From an uncultured Mediterraneibacter sp. (lineage in GTDB: Bacteria > Bacillota > Clostridia > Lachnospirales > Lachnospiraceae): a DNA stretch of 61,629 nt. Positions within the stretch are counted from its first letter, which is position 1, and the number at the start of each line of letters is the position of its first letter. A program made the translations under genes and the position numbers. The stretch spans positions 1 to 61,629 of the forward strand of contig CALWTQ010000014.1 in the NCBI GenBank assembly GCA_944384505.1, read 5' to 3'. A model generated the notes under the pieces. It made no database searches. It saw only the letters and a program-made list of their open reading frames with translations, and was not told the DNA's origin. Below are positions 34,821 through 43,407 of this stretch, piece by piece.

Positions 34821-35084
34821 CTATCCTGCGATCAGCGCGAATATCTGTTCTGTAAAGTCCTGCAGATGTTCCATCATGGTTCCCCCGGTCATGACCAGAA
34901 TACATCCGATCACGATCAGTTTCGGCACGAAGGAGAGCGTCTGCTCGTGAATCTGTGTGGCAGCCTGCAGGATTGAGATAACCACGCCTACCGCCATACT
35001 GATGATCAGAATCGGCCCTCCGATCTGAACCGCCAGGATGAAGACCTGGTACATCAGAGTATTTATTTCGCCGGACGTAAGCAT
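34821..35084 (-). CDS. fliQ: Flagellar export gate protein FliQ
   Basis: The 87-residue protein has the two membrane helices typical of FliQ, with GGPILIISMAVGVVISILQAATQIHEQTLSFVPK in the first. It helps FliP and FliR close and open the channel. Length is normal. Confidence 0.95.
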   Translation of the reverse strand: MLTSGEINTLMYQVFILAVQIGGPILIISMAVGVVISILQAATQIHEQTLSFVPKLIVIGCILVMTGGTMMEHLQDFTEQIFALIAG

Positions 35085-35116
35085 AAATGATCATTCCTCC
35101 CTTGAAGCGCAGCGCG

Positions 35117-35782
35117 CTAATAGTTAAAACTCGTGATAATGGAGGAGAACAGCAGTTCCCACCCGTTTACTGTGACAAACAGCAGCAGTTTAAACGGCAG
35201 TGAGATCGTCGCGGGCGGAAGCATAATCATTCCCATCGACATCAGTACACTCGATACGATAACATCGATCAAAAGGAACGGGATGAAAATCAAAAAGCCC
35301 GCCATAAACCCTCTCTCCAGCTCGCTGGTCATAAACGAGGGGATCACAACCGTCATCGGGATATCCTGGACATTCTCCGGCTGCTCTTCGATTCCTGCAA
35401 AGTCGAGGAACATATTCAGCGTGTCAACCTCGGTCTGGCGCAGCATAAAGTCTTTCATCGGAACCGACGCGGCGTCCAGAGCCTCTTCCTGGGTGATCGT
35501 ACCCTCCACATAGGGCTGGTACGCGGTCTCATTGATATCTGAGATCACGGGATTCATAATGAACAGCGTCAGGAAGAGCGAGATCCCTATCAGAACCATA
35601 TTCGGAGGAGTCTGCTGGATTCCCAGAGCGTTCCTTGTAAAAGAAAGGATGATCAGAATTCTTGTAAACGACGTCATCATGATCAGGATAGACGGAAGAA
35701 GCATAATGACTGTCATCAGAATCAAAATATCCAGCGTAGGCACTCCATTCCCGTTTATATTGATCAGCGGATTATTTTCCAT
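35117..35782 (-). CDS. fliP: Flagellar export gate protein FliP
   Basis: The 221-residue protein has FliP hallmarks: MTSFTRILIILSFTRNALG and the C-terminal MGMIMLPPATISLPFKLLLFV. It begins close to the mature end with no long leader, as in several Clostridia. It overlaps fliO by 11 bases. Confidence 0.96.
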   Translation of the reverse strand: MENNPLININGNGVPTLDILILMTVIMLLPSILIMMTSFTRILIILSFTRNALGIQQTPPNMVLIGISLFLTLFIMNPVISDINETAYQPYVEGTITQEEALDAASVPMKDFMLRQTEVDTLNMFLDFAGIEEQPENVQDIPMTVVIPSFMTSELERGFMAGFLIFIPFLLIDVIVSSVLMSMGMIMLPPATISLPFKLLLFVTVNGWELLFSSIITSFNY

Positions 35783-36125
35783 TATTTCTCCTTCCTCGCA
35801 CCTTCTGAAACAGCTCCCTGAAATTCACATCAGGAGCCGTCGTCAGCGGCTGTGCCTGAAGCATCTCCGGTTCCTTGTCCAGCTCCGCCAGAAGCGTGAT
35901 CTGCGAAGCCGTAACCCCTGCCATATAAACCTTTTCCTCTACCTGCACAAGGACGATGAAGCGGTCCTGCGCAAGAGGGATCCGGTCTATGATCTTCATA
36001 TAGCGGGACTGCGGCGATGAGAAGCTGCTTCCCGAGGCGACCTTTTTCGTAAACCACCATGCCGCGAAAAGGATCGCCACGATTACTGCCAGAGTGAATA
36101 TAGCTGTAAAAATGCCTTCTAACAT
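35772..36125 (-). CDS. fliO: Flagellar biosynthesis protein FliO
   Basis: The 117-residue protein has one N-terminal membrane helix (about 5-25) and a cytosolic domain with MKIIDRIPLAQDRFIVLVQVEEKVYMAGVT, the pattern of FliO/FliZ. FliO helps FliP assemble into the gate. It starts seven bases after fliY. Confidence 0.9.
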   Translation of the reverse strand: MLEGIFTAIFTLAVIVAILFAAWWFTKKVASGSSFSSPQSRYMKIIDRIPLAQDRFIVLVQVEEKVYMAGVTASQITLLAELDKEPEMLQAQPLTTAPDVNFRELFQKVRGRRNNGK

Positions 36126-36132
36126 ACCGCGC

Positions 36133-37341
36133 CTATTCCTCCGAATCTGACTCTTCCTCTAATATTTCCGTAATGCGGATTCCGAAATTATCATCCACTA
36201 CAACCACGTCGCCCTTCGCGATGCACTCCCCGTTCACATACAGGTCTACAGGTTCGCCCGCGATCCGGTCCAGCACCACAAGGGATCCCTTGTTCAGTTC
36301 CAGGATATCCTTCACCAGCTTCTTCGTACGCCCGATCTCAACGGACAGCTCAAGCGGCACGCCCATGAGAAGATCCAGGTTCGCGTCCGGATCGGAAGCC
36401 GCGTCTGAGCTCTTAAGCGACGGCATCTGCGGATTGTTCACCGAGATCTGCCTTGGCGCCTGCGCGCTCTGCATCTGCATCATCTGCTGCTGCATCATCT
36501 GCATCGTCTGCATCATCTGCTCCATCATACCCGTGGAAGGCTGGGGAGCTGCCTGGCCGGGAGCTGCCTGCGGCTGTACCGGAGCCGAAGCTGCCTGCGC
36601 CGGCTGTGCGGCGGCCTGAACCGGAGTCTCCGTCTGCTGTGCGGCTGCCGGAGAAGCTTCCGGAGCCGGAGCTGCCTGCGCCGGCTGTTCCTCAGCTTTC
36701 GGGGCGGGCTCACTCTTCTCAGAGGCTGCGCTCTGTCCGTCGCCAAGGCCGTCCGGGAAGAATCCGGCCACAAGTTCTCTCGCGAGATCCAGCGTCATCA
36801 GGTTCATAAACTCACTCATCATCTTGTCCTCGATGCTGAGCGTGAATCCGATCACAACCATTGGATCTTCTTCTGCAAAGTACTTCTGCTTGAACGTGTC
36901 CTCGCCTTCCACTTCAAATGCCTGTGGAGTAGAGATGTTCACCGCGCGTCCGAACAATTCCGAAAGCGCTGTAGCGGAGGCACCCATCATCTGGTTCATA
37001 ACCTCGCTTATGGCGCTGACATTCATTTCATTGAGTTCAAATTCCTCATCCGTGAAGCTCATCCCCATCAGCATCTCAACGATCACTTTCACATCGCTGC
37101 GCTTCAAGAGCATAACATTCTTTCCGGAAAGCCCTTCTATGTATGAAATTTCAACAGCAATGGCAGGTTTCAGGTTGGAAAAAGTAAAGTCTTCTTTTTT
37201 CACCACACGTACAACAGGCGTGGTGATATCCACCCTTGCGTTAAGCATTGTGGAGACGGCAGTCGCAGACGCGCCAAGACTGATATTCAGTATTTCGCCT
37301 ATGGCATCAATTTCCATAGGGCTTAATTTCTTTTCATCCAT
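36133..37341 (-). CDS. fliY: Flagellar switch protein and CheY-P phosphatase FliY
   Basis: The 402-residue protein has a CheC-like phosphatase domain (about 5-190) with both motifs intact (AIGEILNISLGASATA...TTP and AISEVMNQMMGASATA...STP), a Pro/Ala/Gln/Met-rich linker (about 205-310, including the QTMQMMQQQMMQMQ run), and a FliN/SpoA domain (about 325-402). It forms the C-ring with FliM and FliG and dephosphorylates CheY-P. It starts directly at the phosphatase domain and lacks the separate N-terminal CheY-binding peptide of the Bacillus protein. Confidence 0.96.
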   Translation of the reverse strand: MDEKKLSPMEIDAIGEILNISLGASATAVSTMLNARVDITTPVVRVVKKEDFTFSNLKPAIAVEISYIEGLSGKNVMLLKRSDVKVIVEMLMGMSFTDEEFELNEMNVSAISEVMNQMMGASATALSELFGRAVNISTPQAFEVEGEDTFKQKYFAEEDPMVVIGFTLSIEDKMMSEFMNLMTLDLARELVAGFFPDGLGDGQSAASEKSEPAPKAEEQPAQAAPAPEASPAAAQQTETPVQAAAQPAQAASAPVQPQAAPGQAAPQPSTGMMEQMMQTMQMMQQQMMQMQSAQAPRQISVNNPQMPSLKSSDAASDPDANLDLLMGVPLELSVEIGRTKKLVKDILELNKGSLVVLDRIAGEPVDLYVNGECIAKGDVVVVDDNFGIRITEILEEESDSEE

Positions 37342-37365
37342 TCTTATTCTCTCCTACATATCAAG

Positions 37366-37812
37366 TTAACGTCCAATCTCAAGGGCGCTCTGCGCCATCT
37401 GCCGCGTTGTATTAAACGCCGTGATATTTGCCTGGTAAGCGTGGGATGCAGCCATTGCATCCGAAGTTTCCTTCACCAGGTCAATGTTCGGCATCTGCAC
37501 ATAACCGTTCTCATCCGCATCCGGATGATCCGGATCATACACTGGCTTTAATTCTGTCTCATCATCTACAACAGCAGCCGCCCTCACGCCTGAACCGGCC
37601 GGGTTGATCTGCTGGCCGGCCGCAGCGCTTTCAAGGATCTGGGCAAATGTAGGCTCTTTCGCCTCAAGCACTACCATCTTTCTGCGGTATGGAGTCCCGT
37701 CCTCTGTCCGGGTCGTCTCAATATTCGCGATATTGTCCGCCGCCACGTCAAGACGGAGTCTCTGCGCGGTCATTCCGCTTCCACTAATATTCAGCGTGCT
37801 TAAAAAAGACAT
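37366..37812 (-). CDS. flgC: Flagellar rod protein FlgC, displaced from flgB-fliE
   Basis: The 148-residue protein has the FlgC pattern: DVAADNIANIETTRTEDGTPYRRKMVVLE near the N-terminus and VKETSDAMAASHAYQANITAFNTTRQMAQSALEIGR at the end. It is a proximal rod subunit. In most Firmicutes flgC lies between flgB and fliE; here only 87 bases separate those genes and this copy lies between cheY and fliY, about 12.7 kb downstream. No second flgC is in the window. Confidence 0.95.
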   Translation of the reverse strand: MSFLSTLNISGSGMTAQRLRLDVAADNIANIETTRTEDGTPYRRKMVVLEAKEPTFAQILESAAAGQQINPAGSGVRAAAVVDDETELKPVYDPDHPDADENGYVQMPNIDLVKETSDAMAASHAYQANITAFNTTRQMAQSALEIGR

Positions 37813-37830
37813 ACTATCCTCTCCTTCCGC

Positions 37831-38190
37831 CTATCCGATAATATTTGATACTGTGCTCAGAATACGATCCGGTTTGAACGGTTTTACAATAAAGTCTTTC
37901 GCGCCGGACTTGATCGCGTCGATAACCATACTCTCCTGTCCCATCGCGGAACACATCACTACCTGGGCGTCAGGATCTTCCTGTTTGATTGCTTTTAAAG
38001 CTTCAAGCCCGTCCATATTCGGCATGGTAATATCCATGATCGTCAGATCCGGACGGATGGATTTAAACTTTTCGACAGCGTCCGCACCGTCAACCGCTTC
38101 CTCAACGTCCGTATACCCGCCCTTGGACAGAGCATCCTTTACCATCATCCTCATGAATGCCGCATCATCAACAATTAATATTTTAGCCAT
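37831..38190 (-). CDS. cheY: Chemotaxis response regulator CheY
   Basis: This 119-residue single receiver domain has the acid pair D8-D9, phosphoacceptor D53 in IMDITMPNMDG, the switch Ser in VMCSAMGQ and the lysine in IVKPFKP. CheA phosphorylates it and CheY-P binds FliM. It lies 46 bases after fliM. Confidence 0.97.
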   Translation of the reverse strand: MAKILIVDDAAFMRMMVKDALSKGGYTDVEEAVDGADAVEKFKSIRPDLTIMDITMPNMDGLEALKAIKQEDPDAQVVMCSAMGQESMVIDAIKSGAKDFIVKPFKPDRILSTVSNIIG

Positions 38191-38236
38191 TTTAAAATCC
38201 TCTCTTTTTCTTAAAATTTATATAGACACAGCAGAA

Positions 38237-39304
38237 TTATTCTGCCGGTGCTGCCTCAATATTTTCTTCCTCTGCTGCTTCTTCCTCTGCGCCGTCCGCG
38301 GTTTCTTCACTGTCCGGACGGCTTCTGACAAGCACGGCAGAATTCTTCTTAAATGTTCCAAGCGTTCCGGAAAACCACTGTTTCCCTCCGACTATAAGCT
38401 CGATTTCCGATCCTTTCGGTCTGCCCAGATCAATGATGTCACCAGGCTTTAAGCTCTTGATATCCCCGATGGATACCTCGCTTTTTCCCATGCTGGCCTT
38501 TACTGTCAGAGATGTCCTTGTTATTTTCGACAATATGGAGTTTCTGCTGTCTATCTCTTCCGTATCATTTATGTCAGCTCTGTGCTTGCTGGAATCAATA
38601 ATTGCAAACATTTCAGAAAGCAGTGTCCTCGGAAAACAAACCGTAATCCTTCCCTCTGTCGCTCCTGTCACAATTTTAAGAATGATAATAGCGATTGTCT
38701 CATCCAGACTGATCTCCTGAAACAGGCTGGGATTCTCTTCCAGATCTATATTCTCCGATTCTATGTGTATGTAGTTCGCCCAGGCGTCCAGTGTGAAATC
38801 CAGGAAATATCCCATGATTTTCTGGTAGAGCGCAAGCTCAATGTCTGTATAGCTGTAGCTGCTGTCCACCCCTTCCAGGTCTGACCCGTCTCCTCCCAGA
38901 AGACGGTCGATCATGCTCAGCATCGGCGCCTGGCTCATATGGACCAGTACTGGCGGCTGCTTGCTGCTGTCGGGCAACTTCAATGTCTGGGTAATAAAAA
39001 TATCATTATCGCTCAGCGCGTTGCTGAACTCGTAGAATCTCTGTTCCTCTACTGCCAGTACTTCCAGTTCACAGTTAATCCGCAGGATGCCGTTGAGGCG
39101 TGATGAAGCGATTCTGGAATAATTGTCGTAGATACCCTTCAGCAGTTTTATTTTATCTTTTGTTATCTTCTTCGGACTGTAGAAATCATATTTGCGGTAT
39201 TTCTTTTCTTCCTTCTCGGTGTCTTTCTTCTTCTGAGTATTTCCTCCGCTCCGCATCTCTTTCATCAGAGCGTCAATCTGACTCTGTGACAATACTTCAG
39301 CCAT
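38237..39304 (-). CDS. fliM: Flagellar switch protein FliM
   Basis: The 355-residue protein starts with the CheY-P-binding peptide (VLSQSQIDALMKEM), followed by the CheC-like middle domain and a C-terminal SpoA domain (LKPGDIIDLGRPKGSEIELIVGGKQWFSGTLG). The C-terminus is acidic (AEEEAAEEENIEAAPAE). The ATG at 39304 is preferred over one six bases upstream that overlaps the AGGAGG. Confidence 0.96.
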   Translation of the reverse strand: MAEVLSQSQIDALMKEMRSGGNTQKKKDTEKEEKKYRKYDFYSPKKITKDKIKLLKGIYDNYSRIASSRLNGILRINCELEVLAVEEQRFYEFSNALSDNDIFITQTLKLPDSSKQPPVLVHMSQAPMLSMIDRLLGGDGSDLEGVDSSYSYTDIELALYQKIMGYFLDFTLDAWANYIHIESENIDLEENPSLFQEISLDETIAIIILKIVTGATEGRITVCFPRTLLSEMFAIIDSSKHRADINDTEEIDSRNSILSKITRTSLTVKASMGKSEVSIGDIKSLKPGDIIDLGRPKGSEIELIVGGKQWFSGTLGTFKKNSAVLVRSRPDSEETADGAEEEAAEEENIEAAPAE

Positions 39305-39352
39305 GTTCATCCTCCTACGAATATGCGGTCCGCGCTACCGCAGTATTTGTTC

Positions 39353-40147
39353 TTAATCCGTCCCGCCGGAATTCTCTGACCCTGTATTCTGATAGAGATC
39401 TGCATCGGGCTGCATATTCGCCACATCCTGGCCGTATACCTCTGCATAATACTCTGTCAGGCTCTTCATTACAGCTTCATCATTCGTAATCAGAATTTCC
39501 ACGCGCCGGTTTCGTTCTCTTCCCTCATCCGTATTAATATCCGCAATAGGGCGGAACTGTCCGAATCCAAGACTTACAAGCCTGGCCGGATCAATCAGAT
39601 TCTTCTGCTGGATGTAGGCGGTCACCTGGGCGGCGCGCTCTGAGGACAGCATCCGGTCTTCCAGTACATTCATACGGTCAGGTACTTCCGTCGTATGACC
39701 AAGCACCTGGATCTCATGAATCTGCTCAGCAGCCGGCTCGATCGCCTGGCAGAATGCCTCCAGAACCGCCTGCCCGTTTTCAGTGATGTCATAGCTGTCT
39801 CCCTCAAAGAATATCTCGTCACTGAAAGAGATGAAGTTATATCCGTCCCCCTGCACAACATCTACATTCGCATCCAGGCCCATGGCCTCGAATGCGCCCT
39901 GGATATTCTCATACATGGTCTGAATCGCCGCATCCTGCGCCGCCTGCTCAGAAGCCTCGGCGCTGCGCATCTCTTCGAGCTGTTCCGCCATGGCGGGATT
40001 CACGCTGGCGACGAGGTTCTGGTATTTAGTCTGGTCAACAGAAGAGATGGCGTAGAGGAGGACAAAAAAGCACAGAAGCAGTGTAACCATATCTCCATAG
40101 GTGTCCATCCATGAACCGCCGTCTGCTCCCTTTCTTTCCTTTTTCAT
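39353..40147 (-). CDS. motB: Flagellar stator protein MotB
   Basis: The 264-residue protein has one membrane helix holding the ion-binding aspartate (D19 in TYGDMVTLLLCFFVLLYA) and an OmpA-like peptidoglycan-binding domain (VLGHTTEVPD, then NRRVEILI). It anchors the stator to the wall. No fliL gene lies between this gene and fliM (48-base gap). Confidence 0.97.
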   Translation of the reverse strand: MKKERKGADGGSWMDTYGDMVTLLLCFFVLLYAISSVDQTKYQNLVASVNPAMAEQLEEMRSAEASEQAAQDAAIQTMYENIQGAFEAMGLDANVDVVQGDGYNFISFSDEIFFEGDSYDITENGQAVLEAFCQAIEPAAEQIHEIQVLGHTTEVPDRMNVLEDRMLSSERAAQVTAYIQQKNLIDPARLVSLGFGQFRPIADINTDEGRERNRRVEILITNDEAVMKSLTEYYAEVYGQDVANMQPDADLYQNTGSENSGGTD

Positions 40148-40159
40148 TGTCTGCCTCCT

Positions 40160-40987
40160 CTATTTCTTCTTTCTGCCCCGTCTGCCTTTCGTCTCTCCTG
40201 AGCCGCCTTCAGACTCAAGGAGGATCTGCTGGCGCTTCTGGGCCAGGGCTGAAGCAAGACGCTCTCTTAACATCTTCGGGTTGTCCCCTTCCTGAAGCCC
40301 GAGAACCCCCTCGACGATCATCTCTTTGTAAAGTCTCTCTTCATCATCCCTGATATTCAGCTTTGATGTGATCGGATGGAAAACAAGGTTGGCAAGCATA
40401 CATCCGTAGAATGTCGTTACCAGAGCCACCGACATGTTCGCGCCGAGGCTGGCGGATGATCCCGAAGACAGGTCCATGTCTTTCAACATGTTAATCAGTC
40501 CGATCAGCGTTCCGATCATACCGAACGCAGGGGCGTAAGCAGATCCTCTGACATACATTTCCGTCTGCTGCGAATGGCGCTGGGAGGTGTTTTCAATATC
40601 CTGCTCCAGGGTGCTGCGGATCTTCTCCGGATCCATCGCGTCCACGACGTACATCACGCTCTTCTTCAGGAATGGTTCTTCCACTTCTGATACCCTTGAC
40701 TCGAGCGCAAGAAGACCGTCCTTTCTCGCCACCTGCGCGAATTCTGTAAATATGTCGAGCAGTGGTTCCGGCTGATACCGCTTGGAACTGCAAATAATGA
40801 TCATATGCTTTCCCACATTTTTCAATACGTTGAGGGGGAAACTGGCGATAATTGAGCTGAATGTACCGCCTACTACGATCAGCACACTAGGAATATCCAC
40901 AAAATTCCAGATACTTCCGCTGCCCAGAATACCATATATACAAAAAGCGAATCCGGCTACTATACCAACAATACTTGTTATGTCCAT
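40160..40987 (-). CDS. motA: Flagellar stator protein MotA
   Basis: The 275-residue protein has four membrane helices (about 5-22, 30-50, 150-170, 185-205) and the cytosolic loop that pushes FliG. The GMIGTLIGLINMLKDM segment is a MotA signature. A Gly/Lys/Arg-rich tail ends the protein. It lies four bases after flbD. Confidence 0.96.
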   Translation of the reverse strand: MDITSIVGIVAGFAFCIYGILGSGSIWNFVDIPSVLIVVGGTFSSIIASFPLNVLKNVGKHMIIICSSKRYQPEPLLDIFTEFAQVARKDGLLALESRVSEVEEPFLKKSVMYVVDAMDPEKIRSTLEQDIENTSQRHSQQTEMYVRGSAYAPAFGMIGTLIGLINMLKDMDLSSGSSASLGANMSVALVTTFYGCMLANLVFHPITSKLNIRDDEERLYKEMIVEGVLGLQEGDNPKMLRERLASALAQKRQQILLESEGGSGETKGRRGRKKK

Positions 40988-40990
40988 CGT

Positions 40991-41191
40991 CTATACCTCC
41001 AAATCTGCTTTCCCGCAGATTGATCTCCTGTATTGAGTGATCCTCTGTATGATCTCATCCTCGTTTTCTTTCACGATGTGAAAGCGCCCGTTCATCATGA
41101 TGATCTTGGACTCGGGGATCAGTTCCACATACTCGATCTGAAACGGATTAATCAGGATAATACTTCCGTTTAATTTGGTGAATTCAACCAT
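40991..41191 (-). CDS. flbD: Flagellar FlbD/SwrD family protein
   Basis: The 66-residue protein matches FlbD in length and in EFTKLNGSIILINPFQIEYVE and ITQYRRSI. In Bacillus the homologue SwrD raises motor power by supporting stator function; it lies upstream of motA as here. The start at MVEFTKLNG follows AGGAGG; a longer frame is possible but lacks a ribosome site. Confidence 0.9.
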   Translation of the reverse strand: MVEFTKLNGSIILINPFQIEYVELIPESKIIMMNGRFHIVKENEDEIIQRITQYRRSICGKADLEV

Positions 41192-41211
41192 AGAAAATCC
41201 TCCCGGATTAT

Positions 41212-41244
41212 GCCGGAAGCGCTTTGATCCAAAGCGTTTCCGGC
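41212..41244 (-). other. 15-bp intercistronic hairpin between flgE and flbD
   Basis: Arms 41212-41226 and 41230-41244 pair around a three-base loop with a single G-T wobble. No T-run follows on the minus strand, so it is more likely a transcript-processing or stabilising element than a terminator. Confidence 0.65.
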
Positions 41245-41259
41245 TGTCAGGAATCATCC

Positions 41260-42216
41260 TTATCTCTTCATATTAACGAGCTCTTCGAGCATCTCGTCGG
41301 AGACAGTGATCATTCTTGTGTTTGCCTGGTATCCTCTCTGTGTCGTGATCATGTAGGACATCTCTGTCGCCAGATCCACATTGGACATTTCCAGGTATCC
41401 GCTTAAGATGGCTCCGGTCGCTTCCCTTTGCATCATTACACTGACATTTCCGGCGTTCTGCCCGATCCCGTAGAGGAATCCGTTGTCCTGCTCCAGGCCT
41501 CCGGTGTTCTCCACCATCGCGACCGCGATCTTTCCAACAACGTGTGCGACGCTTTCATTGTCCACAACTGTAATGGTGCCGTCGTCCGCGATGCTCAGGG
41601 AGTTGTAGGTAATGTCTTTATGTCCATCTGCTGCCTCCGGATCGGTATCGCTCGCAATAGCCCGTGTCAGCCGAATTGGCTCAATCGTACCTCCTTCATC
41701 TACAGTCACCTCGCCGGTAGTATCATCGACATCACCATTTACATAGCCGTACACATAGTTTCCTTTGTCGTCCACCAGATATCCATTACTGTCAAGGGTA
41801 AAGGCACCGACCCTGCTGAGGCTTAAGCCACCCACGGAAAGCGCGTTCGCGTCATCGGCATTAGCAACGTTAACTCCATCCTCATTAAAATTTCCAACGA
41901 TGAAGAAAGCCGGGCCCTTGATCATACAGTCAAAGCTTCTTCCCGTATAGGACTGGCTTCCTGTGGTCATGTTCGTCATAATGGAGCTTACGTTGGAACC
42001 GTACCCGATCTGTGAGGAGTTGACGCCGCCTGTATTCCCCTGCGCTGCGGTGCCGGCGCGCCCGTTCAGGTAGTTCTGATACATAGCGTCTGAGAAGTTC
42101 GCTGTCTTTGTCTTATATCCCCATGTGTTTACGTTCGCGATATTGTTACCGATTACGTCCATCTTTGTCTGATGTGTCTTTAATCCGGCTACTGCCGACT
42201 GCATTGATCTTATCAT
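41260..42216 (-). CDS. flgE: Flagellar hook protein, FlgE type
   Basis: The 318-residue protein has the hook/rod N-terminus (KMDVIGNNIANVNTWGYKTKTANFSDAM), the motif DCMIKGPAFFIVG in the middle and the C-terminus SNVDLATEMSYMITTQRGYQANTRMITVSDEML. The position after flgD matches that of the hook gene in Firmicutes. Hook subunits are needed in far larger number than neighbours, and the gene is flanked by stable hairpins. Confidence 0.93.
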   Translation of the reverse strand: MIRSMQSAVAGLKTHQTKMDVIGNNIANVNTWGYKTKTANFSDAMYQNYLNGRAGTAAQGNTGGVNSSQIGYGSNVSSIMTNMTTGSQSYTGRSFDCMIKGPAFFIVGNFNEDGVNVANADDANALSVGGLSLSRVGAFTLDSNGYLVDDKGNYVYGYVNGDVDDTTGEVTVDEGGTIEPIRLTRAIASDTDPEAADGHKDITYNSLSIADDGTITVVDNESVAHVVGKIAVAMVENTGGLEQDNGFLYGIGQNAGNVSVMMQREATGAILSGYLEMSNVDLATEMSYMITTQRGYQANTRMITVSDEMLEELVNMKR

Positions 42217-42262
42217 TGCTGCATTCTCTCCTTTTTATCTGTTGTTCTGAAAACGCTGCCTT

Positions 42263-42315
42263 GCCCGCCTGTCAGTCGCACAGGCAGGCTGAGCCTCCTC
42301 ACGGAGGTCCGGCTC
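42263..42315 (-). other. Two intercistronic hairpins upstream of flgE
   Basis: The first stem lies at 42291-42315 (GAGCC with GGCTC plus an inner stem), starting at the stop codon of the preceding gene. The second stem lies at 42263-42289 (GCCCGCCTGT with ACAGGCAGGC, one mismatch). A short GTTTTC follows. This could attenuate, process or protect the transcript. Confidence 0.5.
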
Positions 42316-42716
42316 TACATAAAAACAGCGCTGTCAATGTTGGTAAATATGTTCTCTCTCATTTCCTGCTCTGTGATCGTTGTCACTACCACATTGTTGG
42401 TCACGTTCACAATAAACGCCCCCTGTTTCCCGATTACCACAGTGTCCTTCGAGCCTTTCTGCCTCGCCCGCTCCACTGCCTGGGTCAGATCCTGCAGGTT
42501 CTCTCCTGAAAGGCTGACTCCCCGCTGGAGCATGCGCTGTTCGGCATGTTTGGAAAACTGGACCTGCTCCTTCCCGGCCTGAAGCCCGGCAAGCTGCTGA
42601 TTCTCCGCTTTCTCTCTCAGACGCGCGGCAAACTCTGTGTTCTCTCCGCCCCGTATTCCGGATTCATGCTGAATCCTGAGGGCCTGAGGGCTTACTACTT
42701 TTCCGACCTGTGTCAA
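42315..42716 (-). CDS. TIGR02530-type flagellar operon protein
   Basis: The 133-residue protein matches the TIGR02530 family that lies between flgD and flgE in Firmicutes: FSKHAEQRMLQRGVSLSGENLQDL and GKQGAFIVNVTNNVVVTTI. Its biochemical role is unknown; the family is tied to hook assembly. Confidence 0.85.
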   Translation of the reverse strand: MTQVGKVVSPQALRIQHESGIRGGENTEFAARLREKAENQQLAGLQAGKEQVQFSKHAEQRMLQRGVSLSGENLQDLTQAVERARQKGSKDTVVIGKQGAFIVNVTNNVVVTTITEQEMRENIFTNIDSAVFM

Positions 42717-42763
42717 ATCATTTCACCTCACCCCTCTGCGTCAGTTCCGGCGTCCCGGCCGTC

Positions 42764-43372
42764 TCATGCCTGGACCGTCCCGTCATCTGTGCCGGATGTG
42801 CTGCCTTCTGTACCTGATGTGCCGTCTCCCGCGCCGGACGTGCCGTCTCCTGTGCCGGGTGTTCCCTCATCTTCCGGAACCTGACCCACGCTCATGATCT
42901 GCACAATGCTGTATTCCTTCCCGTTCACAACTACGGAAGGGGTTGTGCCGAGCGTTACTCCTGTCACGACTCCAGTGATTTCTGATCCAGTATATTTCCC
43001 GGATTTGTCCACTTCAGCGATTGTCACCTGTTTTCCCATCATGGAAGACGCGTAATTCATCAGGTTTACTGTCGTCAGGTCTGAGACAGCTGTCGTCATC
43101 TGCTGGATCATCTGGGACATCTGCGTCTGCACCAGCTGGCCCATCATCTCGGATGTGTCCATCGGGTTATCCGCGTCCTGATACTGAAGCTGTGTGGCCA
43201 GAAGCTGATAAAAGTCTGTCATGGTCACAGTCTGCGTCGCCTGCATGGAAAGTGAAGTCTGCGGGGAAGATACATTGGACGTATCGACCGTACCGCTTGC
43301 AGAGCTTGTGGTTCGCGCCGTACCTGCAGTGTTATACAGGCTGGTTGACGCCAAGGCTGATATGTCTGGCAT
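42764..43372 (-). CDS. flgD: Hook cap protein FlgD
   Basis: The 202-residue protein has the FlgD core (DFYQLLATQLQYQDADNPMDTSEMMGQLVQTQMSQMIQQM) and the beta-sheet region, so it caps the hook as FlgE is added. The last 35 residues form a Gly/Thr/Ser/Asp repeat (GTGDGTSGAGDGTSGTEGST) encoded by about four 21-bp units, absent in most FlgD proteins. Confidence 0.93.
   Translation of the reverse strand: MPDISALASTSLYNTAGTARTTSSASGTVDTSNVSSPQTSLSMQATQTVTMTDFYQLLATQLQYQDADNPMDTSEMMGQLVQTQMSQMIQQMTTAVSDLTTVNLMNYASSMMGKQVTIAEVDKSGKYTGSEITGVVTGVTLGTTPSVVVNGKEYSIVQIMSVGQVPEDEGTPGTGDGTSGAGDGTSGTEGSTSGTDDGTVQA
42792..42875. repeat. 21-bp tandem repeat in the flgD tail
   Basis: Four 21-bp units starting at 42792, 42813, 42834 and 42855 (CCGGATGTG, CCTGATGTG, CCGGACGTG, CCGGGTGTT starts) encode seven-residue Gly/Thr/Ser/Asp repeats. 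The in-frame unit permits length change without frameshift. Confidence 0.7.
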
Positions 43373-43407
43373 ATTTTTACCTCCTTTTGCCTGATTGTAT
43401 ATGGCAA

